The notes: generated from the letters alone by a model not told the origin. A stretch of DNA of 64,000 nt from Micromonospora_I sp040659735 (GCF_040659735.1 NZ_JBFANZ010000016.1:1-64000), one strand, 5' to 3'. Shown: positions 41,849-50,591, numbered from the stretch's first letter. Program-made: numbers and translations.

Positions 41849-43084
41849 ATGAGCGGGACGAGCGGATGGCGGCGGAGCCTGGCTCGGTGGTTGGATCCGA
41901 CGATCGCCGTCCCACCGGAGCCGGCTCCACCGGCACCCGCTCCCGAACTGCACGCCCCGGACCCGTGGCCCCTGATCTCCGAGCAGTTCGCGCTCCGCAT
42001 CCTCGGCGCCGCGTACCAGATGAGCAGTCACCTCGAAGCGGCCGAAGCCGACGAGCGGGATCCGGACCGGCTGGAGAAGCTCTACCGCATCGACCACGCG
42101 AACGCCCGGGTGCGGCGTCAGGCGGAGAACCTGCAGGTGCTCACCGGCCGGAAGGTCGAGGACGCGGGACAGCAGGTCACCGCGCTGCTCGACGTGATCA
42201 GGGCCTCCGCGTCGGCGATTGAGTACTACCAGCGCGTCCAGTTAGGACGCATCACCGAGCTGGCGGTCGTCGAGTTCGCCTCCGACGACGTGATCCGGGT
42301 GATCACCGAGCTTCTCGACAACGCCACCCGCTTCTCCCCGCCCACGGCCCCGGTGACCGTCTCGGCGCACATCACCGAACGCGGCAGCGTCCTGCTGCGC
42401 ATCGAGGACGCCGGCGTGGGGATCCGCCCGGAGCAGTTGCGCGCGCTGAACGGGATGCTCGCCGAAGAGGAACCCACCGCCCTGCGCGCCGAGCCCACCC
42501 TGCAGCTCGGCATGGCCGTCGTGCATCGGCTGGCCGTCGCCCACCAGATGCGGGTCCACCTGACCAGCCGCGAGGGCGGCACCACGGCGACCGTACTCAT
42601 CCCGGAATGGCTGCTCTGCGAAATCCCGCCGGCGCCGTCCGCCGGCCCGACCACCCCGCCCGCGCCGGCGGCGGCCACCCCGCCCCCCGGCCAGCGGCCG
42701 CCGTTCGTCGTCTACCGCGGCGGCGCGGCGCCTCCCGTGCCCTCGCCGCGGCACGCGGAGCGTCGGCCCGCCGCCGTGCATGCGGCCACCGGGGTAGCCC
42801 CGGCCGGCGGCGCACGGCCGACGGCGGTCGGTGCACCGGTAGCCGGGGGCCAACCCCCCGCGGCCGCCCCGCCCGCGCCCCGCGAGACCCCCACCGGCCT
42901 GCCCGTACGGGTACCGGCCAGCCTGCGCGACGAGGACCGGCCGACGTTCCCCGCAGTCGCCTTCCCGGCCCCTGCCGCCGCCGACCGGGAGCGATGGGCC
43001 GACGAGACGGCCGACTTCGCCGCCGGCATCACCGACGCGCGCCGGACCGCCATCGACTCAAATTCTGAAGGAAACGCGCGATGA
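41849..43084 (+). CDS. cvnA: Conservon sensor kinase-like protein CvnA
   Basis: 411 aa. A helical dimerisation region (~50-130) is followed by a GHKL ATPase domain with N-box VITELLDNATRFSPP, G1 box IEDAGVGIRPEQL and G2-like LQLGMAVVHRLAVAHQ. The C-terminal ~150 residues are Pro/Ala-rich and disordered. It lacks the extracellular sensor and membrane segments usual in CvnA, and no clear phospho-acceptor His box was seen, so it may be a scaffold rather than a kinase. ATG 41849 is chosen since GTG 41846 and further upstream codons lack homology. Its stop overlaps cvnB (ATGA). Confidence 0.87.
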   Translation: MSGTSGWRRSLARWLDPTIAVPPEPAPPAPAPELHAPDPWPLISEQFALRILGAAYQMSSHLEAAEADERDPDRLEKLYRIDHANARVRRQAENLQVLTGRKVEDAGQQVTALLDVIRASASAIEYYQRVQLGRITELAVVEFASDDVIRVITELLDNATRFSPPTAPVTVSAHITERGSVLLRIEDAGVGIRPEQLRALNGMLAEEEPTALRAEPTLQLGMAVVHRLAVAHQMRVHLTSREGGTTATVLIPEWLLCEIPPAPSAGPTTPPAPAAATPPPGQRPPFVVYRGGAAPPVPSPRHAERRPAAVHAATGVAPAGGARPTAVGAPVAGGQPPAAAPPAPRETPTGLPVRVPASLRDEDRPTFPAVAFPAPAAADRERWADETADFAAGITDARRTAIDSNSEGNAR

Positions 43085-43545
43085 CCAGACCCCACAGCAG
43101 CGCCCCGGCGCAACCCGGCGCCGCCCGCGGGCCGCACGAGTTCGCCTGGCTCATCCGGCAGTTCGCCGACGAGGTGCCGGGCGTGACCCACGCGCTGATC
43201 GTGTCGCTCGACGGACTGCAGCTCGTCGCCTCCGGCGCGGTCCCCCGTGACCTCGGCGACCAGCTCGCGGCGCTCACCGCCGGCATGATCAGCATGGCGG
43301 ACCGGGGCGCGGCGCTGCTCGAGCTGGGCGCATCGGAGTACATCACGATCCGACTGCCGCGGGGGCACCTGCTGTTCATGCGGGTCAGCGACTCGGCGGG
43401 GTTGGCGGTCGCCGCCACCGCCGGATGCGACCTGCGCGTCGTCGCGTACCAGATGACGCAGTTCGTGAGCGCGGTCGGCCATGTGCTCACCCCGCAGATG
43501 CGCACCGAACTGCACCGCATCACCGCCACCCAGTCGTCCCGCTGA
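43081..43545 (+). CDS. cvnB: Conservon roadblock/LC7 protein CvnB
   Basis: 154 aa with one roadblock/LC7 domain (segment VTHALIVSLDGLQLVASGAV, later SEYITIRLPRGHLLFMRVSD). Roadblock proteins act as regulators (GAP/GEF-like) of small GTPases of the MglA/CvnD type. ATG 43081 overlaps the cvnA stop by 4 nt, so it is translated from the same message. The genes that follow, cvnC and cvnD, complete the usual four-gene set. Confidence 0.92.
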   Translation: MTRPHSSAPAQPGAARGPHEFAWLIRQFADEVPGVTHALIVSLDGLQLVASGAVPRDLGDQLAALTAGMISMADRGAALLELGASEYITIRLPRGHLLFMRVSDSAGLAVAATAGCDLRVVAYQMTQFVSAVGHVLTPQMRTELHRITATQSSR

Positions 43546-43574
43546 GCGGCTCGGACCGAGGGAGTCAACCAAAC

Positions 43575-43919
43575 GTGGCCAAGAGACACTGGAAGGTGCG
43601 GCCATACGTGCTGACGGGTGGCCGCACCCGCACCCGCCAGCAACTGCTCGTACACACGCTGGTCTCGGTGCCGTACTACGACTCGTTGTTCGCCTCTGGG
43701 CTGCTGCCCGAGGCGCGCTCGCTGTACGAGCACGCCCGCGAAACGAAATCGGTGGCGGAGCTCTCCGCCTTCTCCGGCATCTCGCTGGGCGTCACCCGGG
43801 TCGTGGTCGACGACCTCGCCTCCACCGACCGCGTGCTGATCCACGCGGAGACGTACGAATCCCCGTTCGACCGTCGCCTTCTGGAGAGAATCCTCGATGG
43901 CCTCCGCCAGCTCGCCTGA
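43575..43919 (+). CDS. cvnC: Conservon DUF742 protein CvnC
   Basis: 114 aa DUF742 protein. The GTG at 43575 gives the typical start AKRHWKVRPYVLTGGRTR, preceded by GGGAG. The C-terminal half resembles a winged helix (VAELSAFSGISLGVTRVVVD). CvnC proteins link CvnB and CvnD in complexes of the system by analogy with Streptomyces Cvn9. It overlaps cvnD by 23 nt. Confidence 0.92.
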   Translation: MAKRHWKVRPYVLTGGRTRTRQQLLVHTLVSVPYYDSLFASGLLPEARSLYEHARETKSVAELSAFSGISLGVTRVVVDDLASTDRVLIHAETYESPFDRRLLERILDGLRQLA

Positions 43920-44502
43920 GCATCCGATGCTGACCTCAGCGAAGATCGTCATCGCCGGCGGGTTCGGAGTCGGCAAGACCACCTGCGTCGGCGCGATCTC
44001 GGAGATCCCGACGATCAACACCGAAGCGTGGATGACCGCGGCCAGTGAGCCCGTCGACCGGCTCGATCCGGGCACCGACAAGACCACGACCACGGTCGCC
44101 ATGGACTTCGGCCGGTTGACCATCTCCAACGACCTGGTGCTCTACCTGTTCGGCACACCGGGGCAGGCGCGGTTCTGGCCGATGTGGGACGACCTGTGCC
44201 GGGGGGCGGTCGGCGCCCTCGTGCTGGCCGACTCGCGACGACTGGACGAGTCCTTCGCGGCCGTCAACTACTTCGAACAGGACAGCGACCTCCCGTTCGT
44301 GGTCTGCCTCAACCTCTTCGACGGCGTGCTCACCCATCACCTGGACGACGTGCGGGAGGCGCTCGCGCTCTCCCCGCACGTACCGCTGATCACCTGTGAC
44401 GCCCGGAGCCCCTCCTCCGTGGCGCAGGCACTCATGGCGGTGATCACCCACACGATGGAGCGCACCGCGAGTGCCGTGCCGGGTTCCTTCCTCGCCCGGT
44501 AG
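43897..44502 (+). CDS. cvnD: Conservon small GTPase CvnD
   Basis: 201 aa Ras-like GTPase. The P-loop is GGFGVGKTT (~residues 21-29), the switch II motif is LFGTPGQARFW (Gly-Thr-Pro in place of DxxG, a hallmark of the group) and the base-recognition region is CLNLFDG (an NKxD variant). It is probably switched by CvnB and CvnC at the membrane. The ATG at 43897 lies inside cvnC. The next gene, a flavin monooxygenase, follows after 37 nt on the same strand and fills the place where other conservons carry a P450 or other effector. Confidence 0.93.
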   Translation: MASASSPEHPMLTSAKIVIAGGFGVGKTTCVGAISEIPTINTEAWMTAASEPVDRLDPGTDKTTTTVAMDFGRLTISNDLVLYLFGTPGQARFWPMWDDLCRGAVGALVLADSRRLDESFAAVNYFEQDSDLPFVVCLNLFDGVLTHHLDDVREALALSPHVPLITCDARSPSSVAQALMAVITHTMERTASAVPGSFLAR

Positions 44503-44539
44503 CTCTTCTCCAGGAGCGTCTTCCCCTCAGGAGGTACTA

Positions 44540-45781
44540 ATGCGCAGAATCCTTATCGTGGGCGCCGGGCAGTCCGGGCTCCAACTCGCCCTGAGCCTGC
44601 AGGCCGAGGGGTACGACGTGACGGTGATGTCCGCGCGTACGCCGGACGAGATCCGCCGCGGCTGGGTGATGAGCACCCAGGCGATGTTCGGCCAGGCGCT
44701 GCGGACCGAGCGGATCTACGGGTTGGATCTGTGGCAGCGGGAGACGCCGCAGATCGAGGGTCTGCACGTGTCGCTCTCCGCGCCGCCCGGGCAGCGCGCG
44801 CTGCGCATCCCCTGCCCCATCGACGAGCCCGCGCAGAGCACCGATCAGCGGGTCAAGATGGCGGCCTGGCTGGAGCTGTTCGAGGAGCGCGGCGGCACCA
44901 TCCACTACCAGGGCGTGACCACCTCCGACCTGGACGGGCTCACGGCTCTCGGCCGGTACGACCTGACGATCGTGGCGGCCGGCAAGGGCGATCTGGTCGG
45001 CGTCTTCGACCGCGATCCGGCCCGGTCGCCGTACTCGGCACCGCAGCGCGGCCTGGCGGTGGCGTACGTGCACGGCATGACGCCCGACCCGCTGTGGCCG
45101 GTGCCGCACGTCAGCTTCAACGCCGTGCCCGGCCTCGGTGAGCTCTTCGTCATGCCCACCTACACGCTGAGCGGCCCCGCCGACATCCTGTTCTGGGAGG
45201 CCATCCCGGGCGGCCCGCTCGACCTGTGGCAGGAGCGGCGCGACCCGGGCGAGCACCTCAAGCTCACGCTGGATCTGGCGCGGGAGTACACCCCGTGGAT
45301 CTACGAGCGGTGCACGAACGTCGAGTTGACCGATGGGCGGGCCACGCTCTCCGGCCGCTACACCCCCTCGGTCCGGCGGCCGGTGGCCCAGTTGCCCTCC
45401 GGCGGGCTGGCCTTCGGCATGGCGGACGTGGTGGTGGCGAACGACCCGATCACCGGCCAGGGCAGCAACACCGCCGCCAAGTGCGCGGGCGCGTACCTGG
45501 AGGCCATCCTCGCGAACGGCGACCGGCCGTTCGACCAGGCGTGGATGGAGCAGATGTTCGAATGGTTCTGGGAGAGCACCGGCCGGCACGTCACCGACTG
45601 GACGAACGCGATGCTGCAGCCGCTCCCGGAGCACGTGCAGGCCATCCTCGGCACGGCCGCCGGCAACGAGACGGTCGCGCGCCGCTTCGGCAACGGGTTC
45701 TCCGACCCGAGCGACTTCGAGAACTGGTTCATGGCGCCGGACAAGGCCCAGGCGTATCTCGCGTCGGTGCCGTCGGCCTGA
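44540..45781 (+). CDS. Styrene/indole monooxygenase-like flavoprotein (StyA family)
   Basis: 413 aa FAD monooxygenase. ATG 44540 behind a perfect AGGAGGT (44529-44535). The FAD-binding GxGxxG is ILIVGAGQSGLQLAL at the N-terminus; the second flavin motif is ADVVVANDPITGQGSNTAAK. The central ~150 residues match the StyA substrate-binding region (PHVSFNAVPGLGELFVMPTY). StyA enzymes epoxidise styrene or indole using reduced FAD from a separate reductase (StyB); no reductase gene is adjacent. Position right after cvnD indicates co-transcription with the conservon, so it is the probable output enzyme. Natural substrate unknown. Confidence 0.88.
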   Translation: MRRILIVGAGQSGLQLALSLQAEGYDVTVMSARTPDEIRRGWVMSTQAMFGQALRTERIYGLDLWQRETPQIEGLHVSLSAPPGQRALRIPCPIDEPAQSTDQRVKMAAWLELFEERGGTIHYQGVTTSDLDGLTALGRYDLTIVAAGKGDLVGVFDRDPARSPYSAPQRGLAVAYVHGMTPDPLWPVPHVSFNAVPGLGELFVMPTYTLSGPADILFWEAIPGGPLDLWQERRDPGEHLKLTLDLAREYTPWIYERCTNVELTDGRATLSGRYTPSVRRPVAQLPSGGLAFGMADVVVANDPITGQGSNTAAKCAGAYLEAILANGDRPFDQAWMEQMFEWFWESTGRHVTDWTNAMLQPLPEHVQAILGTAAGNETVARRFGNGFSDPSDFENWFMAPDKAQAYLASVPSA

Positions 45782-45804
45782 CGGGCTCACGTCACCTCAC
45801 GTGC

Positions 45805-45848
45805 CCGCCCCCGTTTCGGCCCGATTTTCCGGGCCCGAGCGGGGGCGG
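45805..45848. terminator. Bulged hairpin terminator
   Basis: CCGCCCCCG and CGGCCCG pair with CGGGCCCG and CGGGGGCGG around an internal bulge and an AT-rich loop, closing the conservon operon and the converging gene at 45884. Confidence 0.78.
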
Positions 45849-45883
45849 TTCGCGTTACTCTCCCGGCCCCGGGGCCGGCCGGG

Positions 45884-46138
45884 TCAACCCTTCATTTCCC
45901 GGCAGAGCCGTTCCGGATCGGTGGTGAACTGCGCCTTGCGCTCCTTCAACCGGGACAGGTCCTGCACCATGCGGGCGACCTCGCCGGGCGTGAACCGCCG
46001 GTCCTCGTCGCCTTCCTGCTCCAGCCAGCCGATCATCTCGTCGTAGCTCCGCCACGGGCGCTTACGCAGCAGATGCTCCACGTCGGACTGGTCGTAGTCC
46101 TTTTCCTTCTTACGGCTGGTCGGGTCGCTCAACTTCAT
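45884..46138 (-). CDS. Small hypothetical protein
   Basis: 84 aa, ATG 46138 with GAGGAGG 7 nt upstream. Very charged and helical (RKKEKDYDQSDVEHLLRKRP, RMVQDLSRLKERKAQF); no membrane segment or Cys cluster. It could be a DNA- or protein-binding factor. Family not recognised. Confidence 0.68.
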   Translation of the reverse strand: MKLSDPTSRKKEKDYDQSDVEHLLRKRPWRSYDEMIGWLEQEGDEDRRFTPGEVARMVQDLSRLKERKAQFTTDPERLCREMKG

Positions 46139-46473
46139 GGCGAATCCTCCTCAAGCTTGATCGCCCGGCAGGTTGTTCCCCCTCAGATCGCCAATACCCC
46201 GGCGGATGCCCACCATTCACCTCGGGCCGCCCGGGCTCGCCCGCCTGCGCGGGTGCCGCCCCGTGCGGCCGAGACGGACGATCGGCGCAACCGGGCGGCG
46301 AGGGGATGAATTTCCACGGTCACGGCTGTCCGCAGGGTGCCGGGATGAGCGAGGAGCGACCACAGAACCCGCGGGCCACGCCCCACTGGTCACCGTGGCG
46401 GGCCGTGCGCGGTGAGGGGCGCGGCGTCGCTCGCGACACGCGCCCCTCCCCCGTCGGTGCGCCGCAGCGGGCG
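46139..46473. other. Intergenic region, nothing recognised
   Basis: 335 nt between two minus-strand genes. Open frames here lack ribosome-binding sites and family features. Confidence 0.45.
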
Positions 46474-47214
46474 CTAGGCGGCCAGCGGTCCGGCGACCGC
46501 CTCGAGCTGCGCGTCGGTGTCCACGTCGGGCACCGACTTCACACCGATGGCCTGCAACGCCCGCTGCGCGTCGAAGTTGGGCAGCGGCCGACGGCGCACC
46601 CCGTCCGACACGAACACCGTTCCGTCGGACTTCTTCTTGATCAGGAACATCTCTACCTCCTCTTCCGGCGGCGGGGGTGGTGGCGGCGGTGGCGCGAGGT
46701 GGCGCTGCCACACCGCGAGCAGCTTGTCCCACGGGAAGTTCGGTCCGGGATCGGTGTGGTCGGTCCCGCCCCATGCCAGCCGCATCTGGTTGTGGTCGTA
46801 CGCCCCGCGCACCCGCGGGTTGGACCTCATCTGGGCGACGGTGGCGCGGGTGGCCGGAATGTTGTGGTGCCGGCTCACCGCGGCGAGCACGGCGCCGATC
46901 CTTTCCCACGCCACCGACGACAGCCACTTCGCGCGCGACCACGAGGTGAGCCCCGTGAACTCCACCGCGATGGCGTACGTGTTGCCCTGGGTCGATCCGG
47001 CGTGCCCGGCCCGGTCGGCGGTGTCGAGGGACTGGATGACCTCGACGTTGTCGGCGTAGAAGTGCGAACTGGTGCCGTCGGTTCGCCGGGTGGCGTACGC
47101 GGCTTCGTTGGCGGCCGACGCGTTGTTGGCGGTCGCATGGACCGCGATGGCGTACTTGGTGGATGTCCCGTACCTGTTGCGCCCCTGGACGAAGCGCACT
47201 CCGGGCACTCTCAT
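46474..47214 (-). CDS. N-acetylmuramoyl-L-alanine amidase (Amidase_2), phage endolysin-like
   Basis: 246 aa. ATG 47214 is preceded by GGAGG. Zinc-ligand motifs of the Amidase_2 fold are AIAVHATANN and GTSSHFYADN; the third ligand region is YDHNQMRLAW ... GGTDHTDPGPNFPWDKL, a wording typical of phage lysins. A nine-Pro linker (~173-181) leads to a C-terminal ~65-residue domain (SDGTVFVSDGVRRRPLPNF). No signal peptide, as in holin-dependent endolysins. No other phage gene is nearby, so it may be a domesticated or relic lysin. Cleaves the amide bond between MurNAc and L-Ala. Confidence 0.88.
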   Translation of the reverse strand: MRVPGVRFVQGRNRYGTSTKYAIAVHATANNASAANEAAYATRRTDGTSSHFYADNVEVIQSLDTADRAGHAGSTQGNTYAIAVEFTGLTSWSRAKWLSSVAWERIGAVLAAVSRHHNIPATRATVAQMRSNPRVRGAYDHNQMRLAWGGTDHTDPGPNFPWDKLLAVWQRHLAPPPPPPPPPEEEVEMFLIKKKSDGTVFVSDGVRRRPLPNFDAQRALQAIGVKSVPDVDTDAQLEAVAGPLAA

Positions 47215-47833
47215 AGCTCCCTCCTCTACGGCTGCGGCGCGCGGCCGGGTGGGTGACCGCTGTCCGCGCCCGGGCACTCGTACCGCCCGGCATCGGGCGA
47301 TCCCGGGCGCGGGTAGCCGGCGTCGGGCCGGGTGCTCCCGCGGCCGGGCCGCCACGTTCGTGAGTGAGTGGTCGAGCGACCGTCGCCGGGGGCGGGTCCA
47401 ATGAGGTCCATCAGTGCTCCCCGGAGCGCCGGTGGTGCCGGGACGATCCCTGCGACCGTCGCGCCGAACGTGACGCCCTGTTACGTAGTCTGCTCGTCGC
47501 AGCCAACAGCGCCCACTCCGGCAATGCCCTGACGGCGTTAGTTGGCACCTGTCACGAAGATGGACTTTTTAGCCGCGTGCGTGACAGAAATGGCCTTGGG
47601 GCTGCGAGTTCTTCTGCGCTAATGTGCTGGTGAGGTCGCTAAAACGGATCACGGGCGAGTGCCCGGGCGTCACGCTCCCGGACCCGCAGCCGTCGTCATG
47701 AGCCTCCGGTGAGCGGTACCGGTCCGAGTTCGGCGAAGATCATCCGAACCCGCGCTACGATCACGCAGAGTGTCCAAATGGGTCGGTCGCGAACGGCGGC
47801 GCGGCCGCGGTCCGCCCTCCGTCGTCGACGCCG
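47215..47833. other. Intergenic region with inverted repeat, no gene recognised
   Basis: About 620 nt, AT-richer than the flanks between about 47500 and 47650. It contains CTGTCAC (47549-47555) and GTGACAG (47581-47587), a 7-bp dyad 25 nt apart. Open frames here have no ribosome-binding site or family match. Confidence 0.5.
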
Positions 47834-49459
47834 TCATTTCTGCACGGACGAGGTCGTCACCCGCGCGGTCTCGATGCGGTTGCGTCCGAGGCTCTTCGCC
47901 ACATAGAGCGCCTGGTCCGCCGCCTCGATCAGCGCCGCCGGGCTCTCCGACCCCAGATACTCCGCGACGCCGGCGCTGATCGTCACGGTCACCGGTTGCC
48001 CGCCGATGATGAAGGACGACGAGACGCAGACCTCCCGCATCGTCTCCGCACGCTGCCGCGCCTGCTCGGCGGTGCAGCCGGGCAGCACGAGGAAGAACTC
48101 CTCCCCGCCGTAGCGCACCGCGCTCTCCCCGTCCTGGATGAGGGCGGTGATGCGTTGGGCGGTCGTGGCGATCACCTCGTCGCCGGCAACATGCCCGAAG
48201 CGGTCGTTGATCCCCTTGAAATGGTCAATATCGATCATGACCACGCTGAGCGGACGGCGTTCGGCGGCGGCCAGCGCCACCTCGCGGTCGAGCGCGCCGA
48301 TCAGGTACCGCCGGTTGTGCAGCCCGGTGAGCGAATCGCGGCTGGCCTGCTCGGCCAGCTCCGCGCGGAGCCGCTCCACCGCGAGCAGCTGCTCACGCAG
48401 TTCGTCGTTGGTCGCCCGCAGCTCGTGGCGTTGACGGTTGCGCTCGGTGACGTCATGCACCACCAGCACCCACCCGATCACCTTGTTGGCGCGGTCGGAG
48501 AGCGCGCTGTGCCGCACGTTGAGGTCGAACCGCTGCCCGTCGGCGGCCGTGAGGGTGTACTCCGCGTCCGACCCGGCCGACAACGCCCGGTCGATGCTGA
48601 GCACGTCACGGGCCTGCATGCCGAGGATGCTGGGGGGCGCGTCGGGCTGGAGCCGCCGGAGCAGACGATCGGCGGCGGGATTGAGGTCGAGGACCCGGGA
48701 GGACCTGTCGATCACGATGACCGCGTCGCTGATCGTCTCCAGGATCTGCCGGCCGGCAACCGGGACCAGCTCCGGCAACGCCTCCCGGAGCAGCGCCCAA
48801 CAACACGCGCCGGCCGAAATGCAGAAGAAGACCGGGGTCAGGCCCACGGTCTTGCCCTGCGGCATGTACGACACGGTGATGATGTTGCCGATCACCGGCG
48901 GCACGACGGCCACCAGCGGCCAGACGAAGTGCCCCCGGTAGGACCGGGGAGCCTGCAGACAGGCACGCACCAGCGCGAACATCGCCCAGGCCAGCAGCGC
49001 GTAGCTGTAGATGGTGTGCACCCAGAACGCCGGCCCCGGCTGGGGCGCCAGCAGCGGCGGCGAGCCGGAGAGCGCGGCGCCGGCGTAGAACTCACGGTGC
49101 CACGTGTTGGTGGCGGCGGTGACGATCGCGAACGCAGGCTCGATCGCCAGCAACAACGCCGCGGAACGCGACAGTGTCCACGCCCGGTCGGCCATGCCCT
49201 TCGCGTAGCAGAAGAAGCCGGCGACGCACGCGCAGACGCCGGGATAGATCGCCGTCTCGAACGCGAGCTTCACCTCAAGGTCGGTGGCGAGCACGGAGAG
49301 GCACTTCGTCGCCGACCACCAGGCCAGTCCGGCCATCGCCACGGTCATCGCCGCGGCGGCCGGCGTCAGCCGACGGCGCGGCCACATGATCGCGGTCGCG
49401 ATGAGCGAGCCGAACGCGGCGATGCCGAATAGAAGCGCGAACGGTTGCCAACGCAGCAT
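47834..49459 (-). CDS. Membrane-bound PAS-GGDEF diguanylate cyclase
   Basis: 541 aa. Seven or so N-terminal transmembrane helices (~5-225) form a 7TM sensor module like that of some histidine kinases. A PAS domain follows (~235-345, starting ILETISDAVIVIDRSSRV), then a helical signalling linker (ERNRQRHELRATNDELREQL) and a GGDEF domain (~385-535). The active site is RYGGEEFFLVLPG with metal ligand in MIDIDHFKGINDRFGH, so synthesis of c-di-GMP is expected. The RxxD product-inhibition site expected before the active loop is absent (QxxE). ATG 49459 is the first residue of the membrane module. Confidence 0.92.
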   Translation of the reverse strand: MLRWQPFALLFGIAAFGSLIATAIMWPRRRLTPAAAAMTVAMAGLAWWSATKCLSVLATDLEVKLAFETAIYPGVCACVAGFFCYAKGMADRAWTLSRSAALLLAIEPAFAIVTAATNTWHREFYAGAALSGSPPLLAPQPGPAFWVHTIYSYALLAWAMFALVRACLQAPRSYRGHFVWPLVAVVPPVIGNIITVSYMPQGKTVGLTPVFFCISAGACCWALLREALPELVPVAGRQILETISDAVIVIDRSSRVLDLNPAADRLLRRLQPDAPPSILGMQARDVLSIDRALSAGSDAEYTLTAADGQRFDLNVRHSALSDRANKVIGWVLVVHDVTERNRQRHELRATNDELREQLLAVERLRAELAEQASRDSLTGLHNRRYLIGALDREVALAAAERRPLSVVMIDIDHFKGINDRFGHVAGDEVIATTAQRITALIQDGESAVRYGGEEFFLVLPGCTAEQARQRAETMREVCVSSSFIIGGQPVTVTISAGVAEYLGSESPAALIEAADQALYVAKSLGRNRIETARVTTSSVQK

Positions 49460-49579
49460 CCGCGCCCCCTTCCGAGTGTCGTCCTCTACCGCATCGGCAG
49501 TGCCGAGCGCCAGCTGAGCTAATCACGACCGTGCGCCGGGGCGCCGCCCCGCGGCGCCGCCAAGCTCGCGGCGCGCGCA

Positions 49580-50509
49580 TCACAGCTGAGGCGCCACCTC
49601 GGCCGCCACCAGTTCCAGGTGATCGAGGTCGTCGAGGTCCAGCACCTGGAGATAGATCCGTTCGATCCCGAGAACGGCGTACCGGCCGATCTTCTCCACT
49701 ATCTCCGCGGGCGTGCCGGCCAGACCGTTCGCGCGGAGCTCGGCCGGCTCGCGTCCGATCGCCGCGGCGCGGCGGTTGACCTCCGCCTCGTCGCGGCCAC
49801 AGCAGAGCACCAGCGCGTTGGAGAAGCGCAGGCTCGCGGGGTCCCGGCCGATCGCCGCACACGCGGCGCGTACCCGGCCGAGCTGCGCGGCGGAATCATC
49901 GACGCCGGCGAACGCGACGTTGAACTCGTCGGCGAATCTGGCGGCCAACGCTGGCGTCCGCTTCGGGCCGAGACCGCCGATCATGATCGGCGGTCTCGGC
50001 GTCTGGACCGGTTTGGGCAGCGCGGGTGAGTCGGTGACGGTGTAGTACGCGCCGCGGAAGTCGAACGTGCTCCCGACCGGCGTTTCCCAGAGCCCTCTGA
50101 TGATCGTCAGCTGTTCCTCGAACCGGTCGAACCGCTCGCCGAGCGGCGGGAACGGAATCCCGTACGCGGCATGCTCCGCGTCGTACCAGCCGGTCCCGAT
50201 CCCGAGCTCGACCCGGCCGCCGCTCATGGCGTCAACCTGGGCGACCGTGATCGCCAATGGCCCCGGCAACCGGAAGGTGGCCGCGGTCATCAGGGTGCCG
50301 AGCCGGATCCGGGTGGTCTCGCGGGCCAGCCCGGCGAGCGTCGTCCAGGCATCGCTCGGACCGGGCAGTCCGCTCACCGACCCCATCTTGAGGTAGTGGT
50401 CGGACCGGAAGAAGGCCCCGTAGCCGGCGTCCTCCGCGCACCGGGCCACGGCGAGCAACCGCTCGTAGGTGGCGCCCTGCTGGGGTTCGGTGAAGATCCG
50501 CAGTTCCAT
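49580..50509 (-). CDS. LLM-class F420-dependent oxidoreductase
   Basis: 309 aa TIM-barrel enzyme of the luciferase-like monooxygenase family that in actinobacteria often uses coenzyme F420. Visible features are FFRSDHYLKMG near the N-terminus, SGGRVELGIGTGWYDAEH, PFPPLGERFDRFEEQL and PPIMIGGLGPKRT. Family members reduce or oxidise small molecules; the substrate is unknown. ATG 50509. A 34-bp perfect DNA palindrome lies inside the gene. Confidence 0.88.
   Translation of the reverse strand: MELRIFTEPQQGATYERLLAVARCAEDAGYGAFFRSDHYLKMGSVSGLPGPSDAWTTLAGLARETTRIRLGTLMTAATFRLPGPLAITVAQVDAMSGGRVELGIGTGWYDAEHAAYGIPFPPLGERFDRFEEQLTIIRGLWETPVGSTFDFRGAYYTVTDSPALPKPVQTPRPPIMIGGLGPKRTPALAARFADEFNVAFAGVDDSAAQLGRVRAACAAIGRDPASLRFSNALVLCCGRDEAEVNRRAAAIGREPAELRANGLAGTPAEIVEKIGRYAVLGIERIYLQVLDLDDLDHLELVAAEVAPQL
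49967..50000. repeat. 34-bp perfect palindrome inside a coding region
   Basis: Positions 49967-50000 read identically on both strands, centred at 49983/49984 (TCATGA). It codes for the conserved PPIMIGGLGP stretch of the LLM protein. Confidence 0.85.
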
Positions 50510-50591
50510 ACCGGCAGCTTATGAACTGCGTCAGCCCCACGCGCTCCGGTCGCCCGGTTTGCCCCGGCCGACCGGCGCCACGTCGCGGTGC

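Noticed and set aside
41424..41936. 170-codon minus-strand open frame before the conservon
   Set aside because: Overlaps the cvnA start, lacks a ribosome-binding site and resembles no family; more likely non-coding.
47364..47633. 89-codon plus-strand open frame in the gap upstream of the amidase gene
   Set aside because: No ribosome-binding site, unusual Cys/Trp/Arg-rich composition, contains the 7-bp dyad; treated as non-coding.
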